NCBI GenBank assembly: GCA_028288395.1
Contig: JAQBNV010000235.1
Coordinates: 1 to 7,460, forward strand
Source: Adhaeribacter sp.
GTDB taxonomy: Bacteria; Bacteroidota; Bacteroidia; Cytophagales; Hymenobacteraceae
Direction: 5' to 3'
DNA: 7,460 nt
Shown here: one piece after another, positions 1 through 6,882 of the stretch
How the letters are laid out: every line of letters starts with the position of its first letter
Position numbering within the stretch: position 1 is the stretch's first letter
Position numbers and translations under genes: made by a program
The notes under the pieces: model-generated
The model's database searches: none
What the model was told of the DNA's origin: nothing
The model's input: only the letters and a program-made list of their open reading frames with translations

Positions 1-494
1 GCATTAAAGTCACCGCTTTTCACGCTGGTAATAGCACCCGTTACATCGCCCTGGGTAGTAGAACCGTACCCAACCACCACTACTTCCGATAATTGCTTGG
101 CGTTAATGGCCAGGGTAACATCTATCACCGTATTATCTACCACCCGTTCGGTATTTTGGTAGCCCAGCATCGAAAACACAAGTGTTTCGTTGCGGTTAAC
201 AGTTATGCGATAATTACCGTTTACATCGGCCGTGGTACCGCGCGTGGTGTTTTTAACGATGATGGTGGCACCAGGCAGCGGGGTTTGCTTATCCCGTACG
301 GTACCGGTTACTACAATCTCTTCTTTGGCATCAGGTAAGTAACTGTAATAAAACGAGTTGCTTTTGAGGTTAGCCGCAGGCAAATTCCGATGAACACGGG
401 CATTGGCTTCCGAAAAGGAAAACAGGCAGACAAGAGTAGCAGTTAACATACTGACTGGTGGCAGTACCTTCATAAGGTAGAGTTTTTTTTTCAT
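1..494 (-). CDS. SusC/RagA family TonB-linked outer membrane protein, N-terminal part (cut by window edge)
   Basis: This is the first 164 codons of a minus-strand gene that runs off the left edge; I translated it by hand from the ATG at 494. Residues 1-32 form a signal peptide: MKKK start, a hydrophobic stretch around 10-28, and a likely cut after SEANA. Residues about 60-131 form a carboxypeptidase-regulatory-like beta-sandwich (VTGTVRDKQ, PLPGATIIV, NGNYRITV, FSMLGYQ). The hallmark VVVVGYG follows at 138-144, leading into the plug domain, of which only the beginning (VTGAITSVKS) is present. Family members are about 1000 residues long, work with a SusD-like lipoprotein and import glycans or peptides across the outer membrane using TonB energy. 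The missing part, and any susD partner, would lie left of the window. The substrate cannot be told. The ATG at 494 is preferred over the in-frame ATG eight codons in because it supplies the basic KKK before the hydrophobic core. Confidence 0.93.
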   Translation of the reverse strand, partial: MKKKLYLMKVLPPVSMLTATLVCLFSFSEANARVHRNLPAANLKSNSFYYSYLPDAKEEIVVTGTVRDKQTPLPGATIIVKNTTRGTTADVNGNYRITVNRNETLVFSMLGYQNTERVVDNTVIDVTLAINAKQLSEVVVVGYGSTTQGDVTGAITSVKSGDFN

Positions 495-1084
495 GTTTTT
501 GCATTTATATAGACTCGGATAAAACTATAAAGACTTGCAAGAAAAGGCATTGAACTGCCACGGCCGCTCATAAGGTTAATGCCAGCTATCTGAAAATGAT
601 ATTATTTGAATTAAATAAGTTACATATATTATTGTTAAATTTCTGTAACGTATCATTATTAAACATCTTGAGAAGAAATAGGGTTTGTACATTCCTTTAA
701 CCAGGCCCAAAGAGAAGGATTTCGTATTAGGTTAACTTTTCCGGAATATTATCCCTTTGTTAAGTTACCGGTTTCTTTTGTTTAAAAGTTTTCCAGCCTT
801 CTATTGCTGCTTGTACAAGCGCATTACCAAAAATAAGATATTGTCAATCGGGAAGTGTCCAGGACTGTTGCTGCGCCGAAAATATTTCCACCTAAACAAT
901 TCTGTATCCGGAAATCAACAACGCGCAGGCGTTGGGCTAATAAACTAAATGTAAGAGAAATGGGTCCGGGGAAATTTTTGATGTCTTATTTCATCAGTAA
1001 AATTTCCCCGGCAACAGAAATATTAAATTATGGCTAAATCTTTCCGTCCGGTAAGCAGCGTTTATTTAAATATTGCTTAAATAT
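495..1084. other. Long intergenic region upstream of the SusC-like gene
   Basis: These 590 bp contain no convincing gene. The two short plus-strand open frames here (757-948 and 855-1037) overlap in different frames and have no domain-like composition. The stretch from about 590 to 660 is strongly AT-rich, as expected for a promoter region of the minus-strand SusC-like gene. I could not find a well-spaced TTG/TAnnTTTG pair. Single -7-like matches on the minus strand are TAGTTTTA at 520-527 and TATTTTTG at 828-835. The right end holds the strong hairpin annotated separately. Confidence 0.6.
966..1011. repeat. Strong perfect inverted repeat (hairpin) downstream of the TonB receptor gene
   Basis: CCGGGGAAATTTT at 966-978 pairs perfectly with AAAATTTCCCCGG at 999-1011 (13 bp). 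Inside, TGATG at 979-983 pairs with CATCA at 992-996 after a 2-nt bulge, leaving an 8-nt loop. It lies about 75 bp past the stop of the minus-strand receptor gene, so it may end or protect that transcript. Neither side has a U-tract after the stem, so it is not a classic intrinsic terminator. Confidence 0.7.
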
Positions 1085-3550
1085 TTATTCAGTGCCCAGG
1101 GTTTTAGTTTTACCACTGGCCGTCGATTGATTCAGGCGATAACCAAGCGTGAGGTTTACTTGCCTTCTCCGCCCCTGGTTTTTGCTGCTGGTATAAAAGG
1201 CTAGGCCTTCCAGGCTTTCGCCCCGGTAAACGGACCGGGAAATCCTGGTATTAAATAAATCGAGGGCATTGAGCGTAACGGTGGCTTTTTTATTCAGAAA
1301 ATCTTTGCTGAGGCCCAGGTCTACGTAATAGAGCGATCGCTGGCTTCCCTGAGCTGTCTTTTGGGGCGCTTCGTAATTGGCCCGCACCTGAAAATCAATA
1401 TTTTTAGGCAGGGTAAACCGGGAAGTATGACGGGTAAACCAGCTGTAGGTATCGTTGCTGAAATTTTCCTCGAAATTGCTGCCATCGATAATGGCCCGGA
1501 AAAAATTAAAACTCTGATCCAGTTTCCACCAGGGAGCTGGCGTAAACACACCGGTAAATTCAGCGCCATAAGCATCTTCTCCTGCCAGGTTTTCGGGGCG
1601 CAGGTTCGCTACCCCTTCGTTATTTACACGCCGGATGGTGGCTATTTTACCATTGGAGTGCCGGTAAAACAAAGAAGAAGATAGCGAACCTTTGTCGAAA
1701 TATTTAATATGGCCCAAGTCGAAAGCATTGGTAAACTCCGGGTTTAGGTTAGGGTTACCCGTATTAATATTCCGGCTATCGGAAAAAGTGGAATAAGGAC
1801 TTAAATCGTTGTAAACGGGGCGGCGTACCCGGCGGCTGAAACTGATTTGCAGGGCATGCTCTTTAGGTAAATTATAAGTAAAATGGGCGCTCGGGAATAA
1901 ATTGGCATAACGCCGGGGGTTTACTTCGTTCGTTTCCCGGAGGGTGGTTTTCACGTCGGTATGCTCGGCGCGCAGGCCCACCTGGTACGACAGTTTTTTG
2001 GTTTTATTACCCAATATGCCGTATACCGCGTTAATATTTTCGTCGTATATAAAATAATTATCCAGGCCCGGCAGCGGGGTTATTTTACCAGCCGCATCCT
2101 GGTCGCCCACCAGGTAATCGTTAACCATATCCCGGAAACTGCTTCTGATCCCGGCTTCCAGCTTCCCGCCTTCGCCAAAAGGCTGCACGTAATCAACCTG
2201 AGTCAGGTATTGCTTCTCAAACTCATCGTTCAAAGATCGCTGAAACAAGGTTTTAGCCGCATCCGAGACACCACCGGGATTAAACGTATCCTGCGTATAG
2301 ATCTGGTCGGAGCTTTCCCAGTAATCCAGGAACCGGAAATCGGCGTTCAGTTCCTGCCCTTCCCGGGCAAAAGTTTTTTTGTAACTGATGGCATATTCTG
2401 CATTCACTTCATCTTCGTCTTCATCCTGCTGGCGTGTTGTATAAGTCCGGAGGCGCTGGTCCGACCGGTAATCATCGTAGCGGAGGTTCCGGATGCGATT
2501 GACATCGCTCCGCCGGAAAAGGTAAGAGGCCGTAAGAATACTGGTTTCGGTGAAAAAATAATCCAGTCCGCCCCGGATATTGTTATTAAACCCCCGCAAC
2601 CGGGTATCGTATTTTTGTCTTAAAACGGCAGTGGTATCGTTGGCGGTGAGCTCCTGGTAGAGCGAACCCCGGCTGGGCGTAATGCGGTAAGCCAAACCAT
2701 AATTAATAAAGAAGTTAACTTTTTTATGCCGGTAATTAATATTCGCCGAACCGCCATAATTCGTAGGCTCCCCGCCTATTACTTCAAACGAACCATTAAA
2801 CCCATTTTTGCGCTCCTTCTTCAGTACAATATTAATAATGCCCGACATCCCTTCGGCTTCATAGCGGGCCGAGGGGTTGGTAATGATTTCTACTTTATCA
2901 ATTAAACTACCCTGCAATTGCTGCAAGCCGCTGCCGCCTTTAAAACTGACCAATCCAGAAGGTTTGCCATCGATCAGGATCCGGACATTGCCGCTACCCC
3001 GCAGTTTTACGTTGCCTTCGGTATCAACCGACACGGAAGGAATATTACTTAATATTTCGGTAGCCGAGCCGCCGGCATTTGCCAGGTCCTGCCCTACGTT
3101 AAATATTTTTTTGTCGAGCGATAATTCCATCGAGCTTTTTTCAGCCTGCACCACCACTTCGTTCAGGGTTTTACCCCCGGCGGTTTGTAACTTTAAAGTA
3201 CCTAGCTGATGGTCCGGCTTTTCTGATGTAAGCGTAAAAGCAGGCGATTTCAGGGCGGTGTAACCCATAAACTCTATAAGGGCATAATACTCACCTAAAG
3301 GCGCATCCAACGTAAATTGCCCGGCCTCGTTCGTAATATTACCGGAAATTAAAGCATCATCGGCGCGCTTAAAAAGCCGCACAGTAGCATAAGGCAGGGG
3401 TTCTCCGGTTTGTGCATCCAGCACCTTCCCGTTTACCGCCGCTTTTTTACTAGCTTGGGCCAGGCCGGCCAACGGCATTAGCAAGCCGATAAAAAGAATA
3501 ATGGCAATTAACCAAAAGTGATTTTTTTTAATAAGTAGTGGTAGAGACAT
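1085..3550 (-). CDS. TonB-dependent receptor-like outer membrane beta-barrel protein (OMP_b-brl_3 type)
   Basis: This is a complete 821-residue outer-membrane protein. Residues 1-33 are a signal peptide with a long hydrophobic core and a probable cut after LAGLAQA. Residues about 38-123 form a carboxypeptidase-regulatory-like domain (VNGKVLDAQTGEPLPYATV, NEAGQFTLD, FMGYTAL). A plug follows at about 128-245: NEVVVQAEKS, then IPSVSVDTEGNVKLRG, VRILIDGKPSG and IDKVEIITNPSARYEAEG, ending in GIINIVLKK. Residues about 250-812 are barrel strands, including the FPSAHFTYNL, RRPVYNDLSP and NPNLNPEF region, closing with RRRQVNLTLGYRLNQ. This order matches the outer-membrane beta-barrel family (CarboxypepD_reg-like plus OMP_b-brl_3) of Bacteroidota rather than SusC, since VVVVGYG is absent. 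Such proteins are thought to be TonB-linked importers or relatives, and the ligand is unknown. The gene stands alone and is divergent from the GH39-like gene. The ATG at 3550 gives a well-formed signal peptide. Confidence 0.9.
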   Translation of the reverse strand: MSLPLLIKKNHFWLIAIILFIGLLMPLAGLAQASKKAAVNGKVLDAQTGEPLPYATVRLFKRADDALISGNITNEAGQFTLDAPLGEYYALIEFMGYTALKSPAFTLTSEKPDHQLGTLKLQTAGGKTLNEVVVQAEKSSMELSLDKKIFNVGQDLANAGGSATEILSNIPSVSVDTEGNVKLRGSGNVRILIDGKPSGLVSFKGGSGLQQLQGSLIDKVEIITNPSARYEAEGMSGIINIVLKKERKNGFNGSFEVIGGEPTNYGGSANINYRHKKVNFFINYGLAYRITPSRGSLYQELTANDTTAVLRQKYDTRLRGFNNNIRGGLDYFFTETSILTASYLFRRSDVNRIRNLRYDDYRSDQRLRTYTTRQQDEDEDEVNAEYAISYKKTFAREGQELNADFRFLDYWESSDQIYTQDTFNPGGVSDAAKTLFQRSLNDEFEKQYLTQVDYVQPFGEGGKLEAGIRSSFRDMVNDYLVGDQDAAGKITPLPGLDNYFIYDENINAVYGILGNKTKKLSYQVGLRAEHTDVKTTLRETNEVNPRRYANLFPSAHFTYNLPKEHALQISFSRRVRRPVYNDLSPYSTFSDSRNINTGNPNLNPEFTNAFDLGHIKYFDKGSLSSSLFYRHSNGKIATIRRVNNEGVANLRPENLAGEDAYGAEFTGVFTPAPWWKLDQSFNFFRAIIDGSNFEENFSNDTYSWFTRHTSRFTLPKNIDFQVRANYEAPQKTAQGSQRSLYYVDLGLSKDFLNKKATVTLNALDLFNTRISRSVYRGESLEGLAFYTSSKNQGRRRQVNLTLGYRLNQSTASGKTKTLGTE

Positions 3551-3607
3551 AAATATTCGCTTAAAAACAAAACGCTGGCAATGCTGGTGGTATATAAAGG
3601 CAAATTA

Positions 3608-3615
3608 CAAACATA
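3608..3615 (-). promoter_or_regulatory. Possible -7 promoter element for the TonB receptor gene
   Basis: The minus strand reads TATGTTTG, an exact match to the Bacteroidota -7 consensus TAnnTTTG, and would place the RNA start about 50 nt before the ATG at 3550. No clear TTG lies at the expected -33 distance; only a TTTAG sequence is present somewhat farther upstream. The call therefore rests on one element and its position. Confidence 0.4.
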
Positions 3616-3688
3616 CCCTAAGAAAAAAACTATGCGGGTCTAAATATTAAAAATCTTAAATTACACCAGAACCAGCTATTTACCTAAC

Positions 3689-3725
3689 TGTTTTTAAACC
3701 AGCTTACCAGGTTGTTAATACTTTG
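3689..3725 (+). promoter_or_regulatory. Possible promoter for the GH39-like gene
   Basis: TACTTTG at 3719-3725 resembles the Bacteroidota -7 element TAnnTTTG with one base missing between TA and TTTG. A TGTTTTT stretch at 3689-3695 is a weak -33 candidate, about 23 bp upstream. It would give a leader of roughly 90 nt before the ATG at 3823. Neither element is a perfect match. Confidence 0.3.
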
Positions 3726-3822
3726 CGTAAGTTCCGGAAATTCTAAGCCGAAAATGCCCGAATGAATTCCTGAAAACAGCCCGATATATAAGATTTTTTC
3801 ACCTCGTATAACTGCATTATTT

Positions 3823-5517
3823 ATGAAATTAACCCGTGCCGTTCTGGCCTTGTTATTATTTAGTCAGCTTAGCATAGCCGTCCTGGCACAAGCCCCGGCC
3901 CCTGTTTCATTAAACGTGGATTTGCAAAAAGAAATAGCTCCCATGGACCCGGTCTGGGCTTGGTTTGGTTACGACGAGCCCAACTATACTTACATGAAGG
4001 ACGGAAAAAAGCTACTCTCGGAGTTGGCGCGCCTGAGTCCGGTGCCGGTTTATGTACGGGCCCATAGCCTGCTGAACACCGGCGACGGCACTCCGGCGCT
4101 GAAATGGGGATCAACCAATGCTTATACCGAGGACCAGCAGGGAAATCCGGTTTACAACTGGACCATCATCGATAAAATAATGGACACCTACATCGAGCGC
4201 GGTATGCGGCCCCTGGCCCAGATGGGATTTATGCCCGAAGCTTTATCAATAAAACCCCAACCTTACCAGCATACCTGGCAACCCGGCCAGCCTTACAACA
4301 AAATATACACTGGCTGGACCTACCCGCCCAAAGATTATAAAAAATGGGCAGACTTAATATATGCCTGGGTGCAGCACTCCGTAGAACGTTACGGCCGCGA
4401 AAAGGTAGATACCTGGTACTGGGAACTCTGGAATGAACCCGACAGCCCTTACTGGAGTGGCACCGTGGAAGAATATTGCAAGCTGTATGATTATTCGGCC
4501 GATGCCGTCAGACGGGCTTTGCCTACGGCTAAAATTGGCGGGCCCCACGTAACCGGACCAGCCGGTAGTCGCGGCGCTAAATTCCTGGAGACTTTTTTAA
4601 ATCATTGCCTCCGCGGCACCAATAACGTAACCGGCCAAACCGGAACACCACTCGATTTTATTGCTTTCCATGCCAAAGGCGCTCCCCGGGTGGTTAATGG
4701 GGCCGTTCGGATGGATATGGGCCGTCAACTGTGGGATATTTCCAAGGGTTTTGAAATGGTAGCCGCCTACCCCGAATTAAAGCACCTGCCCATTATCATT
4801 GGCGAATCGGACCCGGAAGGCTGCGCGGCCTGCGGCATGCAAACCAATCCCGAGAATGCCTACCGCAACGGCACTATGTATTCGAGTTATACGGCGGCTT
4901 CCTTTGCCCGCAAATACGCCCTGGCCGATCATTTTGGTATAAATTTTAAAGGGGCAGTGTCCTGGTCGTTCGAGTTTGAAAACCAGCCCTGGTTTTATGG
5001 GTTCCGCGATTTAGCCACCAACGGTGTAGATAAACCAGTACTCAATGTGTTCCGGATGTTTGGGTTAATGAAAGGTAAACGGGTAAACGTGACCGGAAGC
5101 GGGGCTTATACTTATTTGCAGGTACGGGACAGCAGCGTGCGAGGGCCGGCCCCCGATGTGAATGCCCTGGCCAGCCGCGACGTAAAATCGGCGGCCGTCA
5201 TGGTCTGGAATTACCACGACGACGATTTACCGGCACCCGCCTCAACGGTAAGCCTAACTATAACCGGACTGCCGGCCAGTAAAGTACTCTTTACCCATTA
5301 CCGCATCGATGAAACACACAGCAATGCCTATACAGTCTGGCAGAGAATGGGTTCCCCGCAAAACCCGACAGCCAGCCAGGTGAACCAACTGGTAAAAGCA
5401 GGCCAGCTGGAAAAATTAGAAAAGGCTAAAGATATTAAAATCAAAAATGGCCAAACTGTCCTTACCATGCAATTGCCCCGCCAAGGCGTTTCGTTGCTAA
5501 CTTATTCCTGGAAATAA
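3823..5517 (+). CDS. Secreted glycoside hydrolase, GH39-like (beta-xylosidase-type)
   Basis: This is a 564-residue secreted enzyme. Residues 1-23 are a signal peptide (MKLTRAVLALLLF..., cut after VLAQ). The body at about 30-415 reads as a (beta/alpha)8 barrel of clan GH-A. WELWNEP at 200-206 puts the acid/base glutamate at E205, and PIIIGESDPEG at 323-333 puts the likely nucleophile at E328. Their spacing of about 123 residues fits GH39. VYVRAHSLL near 76-84 and DFIAFHAKG near 278-286 fit other conserved barrel strands. Residues from about 420 form a C-terminal beta-sandwich. GH39 enzymes include beta-xylosidases and alpha-L-iduronidases with a retaining mechanism; the substrate here cannot be read from sequence. 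Two cysteines (C334, C337) sit just after the nucleophile. The gene is monocistronic, with a divergent receptor gene upstream and a strong terminator downstream. Another clan GH-A family is possible but less likely. Confidence 0.85.
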   Translation: MKLTRAVLALLLFSQLSIAVLAQAPAPVSLNVDLQKEIAPMDPVWAWFGYDEPNYTYMKDGKKLLSELARLSPVPVYVRAHSLLNTGDGTPALKWGSTNAYTEDQQGNPVYNWTIIDKIMDTYIERGMRPLAQMGFMPEALSIKPQPYQHTWQPGQPYNKIYTGWTYPPKDYKKWADLIYAWVQHSVERYGREKVDTWYWELWNEPDSPYWSGTVEEYCKLYDYSADAVRRALPTAKIGGPHVTGPAGSRGAKFLETFLNHCLRGTNNVTGQTGTPLDFIAFHAKGAPRVVNGAVRMDMGRQLWDISKGFEMVAAYPELKHLPIIIGESDPEGCAACGMQTNPENAYRNGTMYSSYTAASFARKYALADHFGINFKGAVSWSFEFENQPWFYGFRDLATNGVDKPVLNVFRMFGLMKGKRVNVTGSGAYTYLQVRDSSVRGPAPDVNALASRDVKSAAVMVWNYHDDDLPAPASTVSLTITGLPASKVLFTHYRIDETHSNAYTVWQRMGSPQNPTASQVNQLVKAGQLEKLEKAKDIKIKNGQTVLTMQLPRQGVSLLTYSWK

Positions 5518-5541
5518 AGTCAACGATAGTAATGGGAAATA

Positions 5542-5584
5542 AAAAAGCGGGAAGCATAAATAAAGTTTATGCTTCCCGCTTTTT
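5542..5584 (+). terminator. Intrinsic terminator after the GH39-like gene
   Basis: The core arms AGCGGGAAGCATAAA (5546-5560) and TTTATGCTTCCCGCT (5566-5580) are perfect complements around a 5-nt loop. AAAA before and TTTT after extend the stem to 19 bp. The hairpin starts 25 bp past the stop codon at 5517 and ends in a U-tract. The A-run on the left makes it able to work on the other strand too. Confidence 0.9.
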
Positions 5585-5725
5585 CCGGAATGGCACTGAG
5601 GTGGTCCGGTTTAGGTTTACAGTTTACCTGCATATTATGCACCTATACGAACGAATATACTATATATAAACAAATATATGAGAGGTAATGGGGAAAGAGC
5701 TTTTTATTTTCTTTGCAAAGTACCA

Positions 5726-5775
5726 GAAAAACCCTCTATAAAAGACCCGTTCACTTGTCTCCAGAGGGGTTTTTC
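5726..5775. terminator. Imperfect terminator-like hairpin without an obvious client gene
   Basis: GAAAAACCCTCT at 5726-5737 pairs with AGAGGGGTTTTTC at 5763-5775 with one bulged G. The 25-nt loop holds a further 4-bp pair, AGAC 5743-5746 with GTCT 5757-5760. Both strands end in a run of five T, so it could stop transcription either way. No gene in the window needs it on the plus strand, because the 5542-5584 terminator already ends the GH39 gene. A small RNA or a mobile-element remnant are alternatives. Confidence 0.4.
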
Positions 5776-5945
5776 CCGATAACAGAAATTATGTTAAATG
5801 GTATGGGATATCTACCTACCAGATTACGGCGACAATAGCTTGCCAGGGCAACAAGGAAAAGAGGGACTGAAATTATCCTTACTGTTAGGGTTGTCATTCT
5901 TAATGGGGCTGGAAATAAGATCTTTTAAATATATTCATTATCTCT

Positions 5946-5966
5946 AAAAAAGCCTTTGCGCAGGCC
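5946..5966 (-). terminator. Weak terminator candidate for the 224-residue gene
   Basis: On the minus strand, GCCT and AGGC pair around a 6-nt loop (GCGCAA) and are followed by six T. It lies about 95 bp past the stop codon at 6061, in the right orientation. The stem is only 4-5 bp, so strength is doubtful. Confidence 0.35.
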
Positions 5967-6060
5967 ATGCATAAGAAACAAAGTATTTTTTAATCCTTTC
6001 TAACTTCCACAACTTAACCGTTACTGAAAATCATGGTTCAATCCCCCGCTTGAAAATAGT

Positions 6061-6735
6061 TTATAAAGGTGATTTTTCTGCAGACCGCTTTATCTCGGCG
6101 GCGGCTCTTTTCACTATCTGTCCTAAATCATGATTGTGTACTCGTCTATTGGGGTCTGCTTTATACCTGTCGGGCATGAGCTTGGGCTGCAGCCCACTGG
6201 CATACCATTTAAGCTTTTGTTTATTCAATAATAAGAACCAATTAGCATCTTTGTCCCCCTCCAAGAGACCACTTTTTTTAAGGGCTCGTATGGCCGGCGC
6301 ACTTAAGCAAAAATTTTTTTCTAGCTTATCTAAACTCCATTTTATAAAGCCCCAATGGTCTTGGCACAATTCTTCTATGCTTAAATATCTATAGTGTTCA
6401 CTCCAGAATAAACGGTGATGCAATTCGTACACTTTTCCCGCGCCATTTCGCTGATAATAACTTAAATCAACATCTTCCTTTAACTCCCACACGGATACTT
6501 TACAATCCGGAATCAATCGACTCTGCCGCCAAGCCTCATTCTTCTCATACAGGCGTACCATTTCCCCATTCTTCAGGGGTATATCAAAAGCATTGCCGGT
6601 GCTCATATCTACTTCTTCCACTACCACATAATAACCCGGGAACCAATTAGGTTTACGAATAGCAAATGGAACTCGGTCTACATAGGTCATATCAGGATTA
6701 TAGCGCTCAAAAATTACTGCAATTCTGTCTCCCAT
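6061..6735 (-). CDS. Unrecognised 224-residue protein, divergent from a controller-like regulator
   Basis: I do not recognise this protein. It has no signal peptide or membrane segment and should be cytoplasmic. The N-terminal part (about 1-90) looks beta-rich (RIAVIFERYN, GYYVVVEEVD, CKVSVWELKED). A charged, aromatic-rich middle follows (YELHHRLFWSEHYRYL, 103-118), then a helical C-terminal half (about 119-180) with a segment like a small helical DNA-binding unit (SAPAIRALKKSGLLEG, 145-160). The tail is basic (RAAAEIKRSAEKSPL). The ATG at 6735 is the first possible start, because an in-frame stop lies six codons upstream; no Shine-Dalgarno is visible. A TATCTTTG -7 element and a C-box-like palindrome lie upstream, shared with the divergent XRE gene. 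In restriction-modification loci a gene in this position would encode the endonuclease, but no nuclease motif can be supported here. An effector or toxin under controller timing is inference. Confidence 0.75.
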   Translation of the reverse strand: MGDRIAVIFERYNPDMTYVDRVPFAIRKPNWFPGYYVVVEEVDMSTGNAFDIPLKNGEMVRLYEKNEAWRQSRLIPDCKVSVWELKEDVDLSYYQRNGAGKVYELHHRLFWSEHYRYLSIEELCQDHWGFIKWSLDKLEKNFCLSAPAIRALKKSGLLEGDKDANWFLLLNKQKLKWYASGLQPKLMPDRYKADPNRRVHNHDLGQIVKRAAAEIKRSAEKSPL

Positions 6736-6786
6736 AAGTATTTTGGCTTTTTACAGGTTAAAAATTTCTTCTATTTTTATTCATAA

Positions 6787-6807
6787 AAAAGAGCAAATGG
6801 CTCTTTT
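6787..6807 (-). terminator. Terminator-like hairpin between the -7 element and the 224-residue gene
   Basis: AAAAGAGC at 6787-6794 pairs perfectly with GCTCTTTT at 6800-6807 around a 5-nt loop. Read on the minus strand it is followed by a run of six T, the form of an intrinsic terminator. It starts right at the edge of the TATCTTTG element, so an RNA starting near 6802 would lack part of the first arm. It could therefore stop only transcripts that begin farther upstream, or it may be a leader structure. Confidence 0.4.
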
Positions 6808-6815
6808 CAAAGATA
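6808..6815 (-). promoter_or_regulatory. -7 promoter element for the 224-residue gene
   Basis: The minus strand reads TATCTTTG, an exact TAnnTTTG match, about 73 bp before the ATG at 6735. No TTG is found at the -33 position. Instead the GACTATAGTC palindrome (6825-6834) covers much of that place, which suggests a promoter that depends on a bound activator. Confidence 0.5.
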
Positions 6816-6824
6816 GTAATTGTA

Positions 6825-6834
6825 GACTATAGTC
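6825..6834. promoter_or_regulatory. C-box-like operator 1
   Basis: GACTATAGTC is a perfect 10-bp palindrome with GACT and AGTC arms. C-boxes bound by controller proteins of restriction-modification systems have GACT...AGTC symmetry with a TATAGTC-like half. This site lies 10-19 bp upstream of the TATCTTTG element of the divergent gene. It shares the 9-mer ACTATAGTC with operator 2, with centres about 47 bp apart. Confidence 0.6.
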
Positions 6835-6836
6835 GG

Positions 6837-6844
6837 TAGTGTTG
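6837..6844 (+). promoter_or_regulatory. Possible -7 element for the XRE regulator
   Basis: TAGTGTTG differs from TAnnTTTG at one position. A TTG at 6820-6822 lies 14 bp upstream, shorter than the usual spacing. If used, operator 1 would lie between the two elements and operator 2 in the leader, so bound regulator would shut its own gene down. A leaderless transcript starting near the ATG at 6887 is the alternative. Confidence 0.25.
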
Positions 6845-6867
6845 CGCTGTTTTTCTTCTCTTTTTTG

Positions 6868-6882
6868 TGACTACTATAGTCA
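6868..6882. promoter_or_regulatory. C-box-like operator 2
   Basis: TGACT (6868-6872) and AGTCA (6878-6882) are perfect inverted arms around a 5-nt spacer, with a nested 8-bp palindrome ACTATAGT at 6873-6880. The site ends 4 bp before the ATG of the XRE gene at 6887, so a bound dimer would cover the start region. The shared ACTATAGTC core with operator 1 supports one protein binding both. Confidence 0.6.

Larger units (their letters stand above)
5585..6060. other. Intergenic region between the GH39 terminator and the 224-residue gene
   Basis: These 476 bp hold no convincing gene or tRNA. They contain a very AT-rich patch (about 5650-5690), a 10-bp palindrome CTTTGCAAAG at 5711-5720, an imperfect hairpin at 5726-5775 and a weak minus-strand terminator candidate at 5946-5966, the last two listed separately. 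A 49-codon open frame runs 5798-5947 on the plus strand (MVWDIYLPDYGDN...), with a hydrophobic stretch LKLSLLLGLSFLMGL. It has no recognisable start signals or family, so I do not call it a gene. Confidence 0.5.

Noticed and set aside
757..1037. Two overlapping plus-strand open frames (63 and 60 codons)
   Set aside because: They overlap in different frames, run into the 966-1011 hairpin, and have no family resemblance or good promoter.
1961..2623. 220-codon plus-strand open frame
   Set aside because: It lies wholly antisense to the well-supported receptor gene and its translation shows no domain; it is a shadow frame.
5798..5947. 49-codon open frame with a hydrophobic stretch
   Set aside because: Too short to judge, with no recognisable family or promoter. 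Conservation in relatives would be needed to call it.
5585..6060. tRNA, CRISPR or integron cassette sites
   Set aside because: No cloverleaf, no regularly spaced direct repeats, and only isolated partial matches to attC core sites were seen.
6127..6138. Literal H-N-H residues (200-202) in the 224-residue protein
   Set aside because: HNH nucleases need these residues spread over a beta-beta-alpha metal fold, not adjacent; no such context is present.
6475..6511. PD...ExK-like string (P76-D77 and E84-L85-K86) in the 224-residue protein
   Set aside because: The spacing of six residues is short for a PD-(D/E)XK nuclease core, no supporting upstream acidic residue and fold pattern can be shown, and such a string arises easily by chance.
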